From NCBI GenBank assembly GCA_027488265.1, contig JAIYCA010000003.1, positions 1 to 5,627 of the forward strand: a stretch of 5,627 nt of DNA. Reading direction: 5' to 3'. Source of the stretch: Planctomycetaceae bacterium (lineage in GTDB: Bacteria; Planctomycetota; Phycisphaerae; Phycisphaerales; SM1A02). A program made the position numbers and the translations under genes. Positions within the stretch are counted from its first letter, which is position 1, and each line of letters starts with the position of its first letter. Positions 5,348 through 5,627 of this stretch are shown piece by piece. A model generated the notes under the pieces. The model was not told the origin of the DNA, did no database searches, and was given only the letters and a program-made list of their open reading frames with translations.

Positions 5348-5570
5348 CACAATCTCCTCGTTGTCGGTCTTTTCACCCAAGCGCAGCACCCGCGCCGCGA
5401 TTCGTCAAGTCTCGCCAATTTCCCGTTCAAAAGAAAGCACTATTGGCCGCTTTTTCGCCACATCGCACGAAATTCGCACTCTCCCCCTTCCGCTACCATT
5501 CGCCCCCTTCCCGATCACGCGGGAACGCAATCGCCACCAACCGCTCCACCTCGGAGAAGCGCAGGTCACC
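5348..5570. other. Divergent intergenic region between the giant gene and ychF
   Basis: The 223 bases must carry the promoters of both genes. The centre (about 5401-5460) is the most AT-rich part. No convincing -35/-10 pair was found on either strand: a TTGAAC on the minus strand at 5430-5425 has no acceptable -10 partner. No tRNA, riboswitch or terminator was recognised. Confidence 0.5.
5354..5359 (-). promoter_or_regulatory. Ribosome binding site of the giant gene
   Basis: On the minus strand GAGGAG is followed by a 6-base spacer (ATTGTG) and the ATG at 5347-5345. This strong Shine-Dalgarno match decides the start over the in-frame ATG at 5389. Confidence 0.88.
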
Positions 5571-5627
5571 ATGGAAGCAGGCATCGTCGGACTCCCGAAC
5601 GTCGGCAAGAGCACCCTCTTCAACGCC
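5571..5627 (+). CDS. ychF: Redox-regulated ATPase YchF (Obg/OLA1 family), 5' fragment
   Basis: The first 19 codons read MEAGIVGLPNVGKSTLFNA and run off the window. GLPNVGKST (residues 7-15) is the P-loop (G1 box) of the Obg/YchF subfamily, with Lys13 and Ser14 in the Walker A positions. Starting the GTPase domain within a few residues of the N-terminus is characteristic of YchF rather than of Obg or Era. Family members are about 360 residues, so over 90% of the gene is missing here. YchF/OLA1 proteins are cytosolic, associate with ribosomes, and hydrolyse ATP in preference to GTP because of a changed G4 motif, which lies outside the window. The ribosome binding site is weak: AGGT at 5563-5566 is only 4 bases from the ATG. 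It is transcribed away from the giant gene and has no evident functional link to it. Confidence 0.95.
   Translation, partial: MEAGIVGLPNVGKSTLFNA

Noticed and set aside
5348..5389. Upstream start (ATG at 5389) for the giant gene
   Set aside because: It adds 14 polar residues ahead of the signal peptide, whereas the ATG at 5347 has GAGGAG at 6 bases.
5401..5470. Possible promoters in the divergent region (TTGAAC at 5430-5425, TTGACG at 5408-5403 on the minus strand; TACCAT at 5494-5499 on the plus strand)
   Set aside because: None has a partner hexamer with acceptable match and spacing, so no promoter is annotated.
5405..5623. Minus-strand open frame of 72 codons starting MKRVLLPTFGSP
   Set aside because: It is the antisense of the ychF P-loop and its upstream region, a familiar spurious call.

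Overview
The window holds one giant minus-strand gene (start 5347, stop 176, 1723 residues) flanked by the edges of two other genes. The organism is most likely a planctomycete, possibly of the Phycisphaerae. This rests on family knowledge rather than a search: long exported proteins that combine cysteine-containing D-C-N-x-N-G repeats, short bacterial RCC1 blades, right-handed beta-helices and a C-terminal GDLDLDG/GDLTGDG dockerin-like tail are typical of that group. The DNA is GC-rich, which explains the many long but spurious open frames antisense to the gene.

Layout from left to right on the given strand. At 1-92 (minus) is the 5' end of a second exported protein, cut off by the window edge. 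Its mature N-terminus repeats that of the giant protein (EAAFTGYTV), almost identically in DNA. At 93-175 is a short gap with no terminator seen. At 176-5347 (minus) is the giant gene. At 5348-5570 is a 223-base divergent intergenic region. At 5571-5627 (plus) are the first 19 codons of the ATPase YchF.

The giant protein reads, from its N-terminus: Sec-type signal peptide (1-29); an unnamed beta-rich N-terminal domain (30-231); three MopE-like DxDGDG repeats (236-358) running into a thrombospondin-type-3-like calcium segment (359-402); an unnamed beta-sandwich-like domain (403-533); calcium-repeat block (534-601); beta-helix A (602-838); calcium-repeat block (839-869); a seven-bladed RCC1-like propeller (871-1147); calcium-repeat block (1150-1235); beta-helix B (1236-1473); a long stalk of 11 calcium repeats (1474-1666); and a dockerin-like pair of calcium loops (1671-1723). 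The stretches 534-869 and 1169-1504 are an internal duplication, so the propeller sits between two related helix modules.

The giant protein and its downstream paralogue run head to tail and may share a transcript. Both appear to be exported. A surface, adhesive or scaffold role is an inference; no catalytic site was recognised. YchF is a housekeeping gene read in the opposite direction and is probably unrelated in function.
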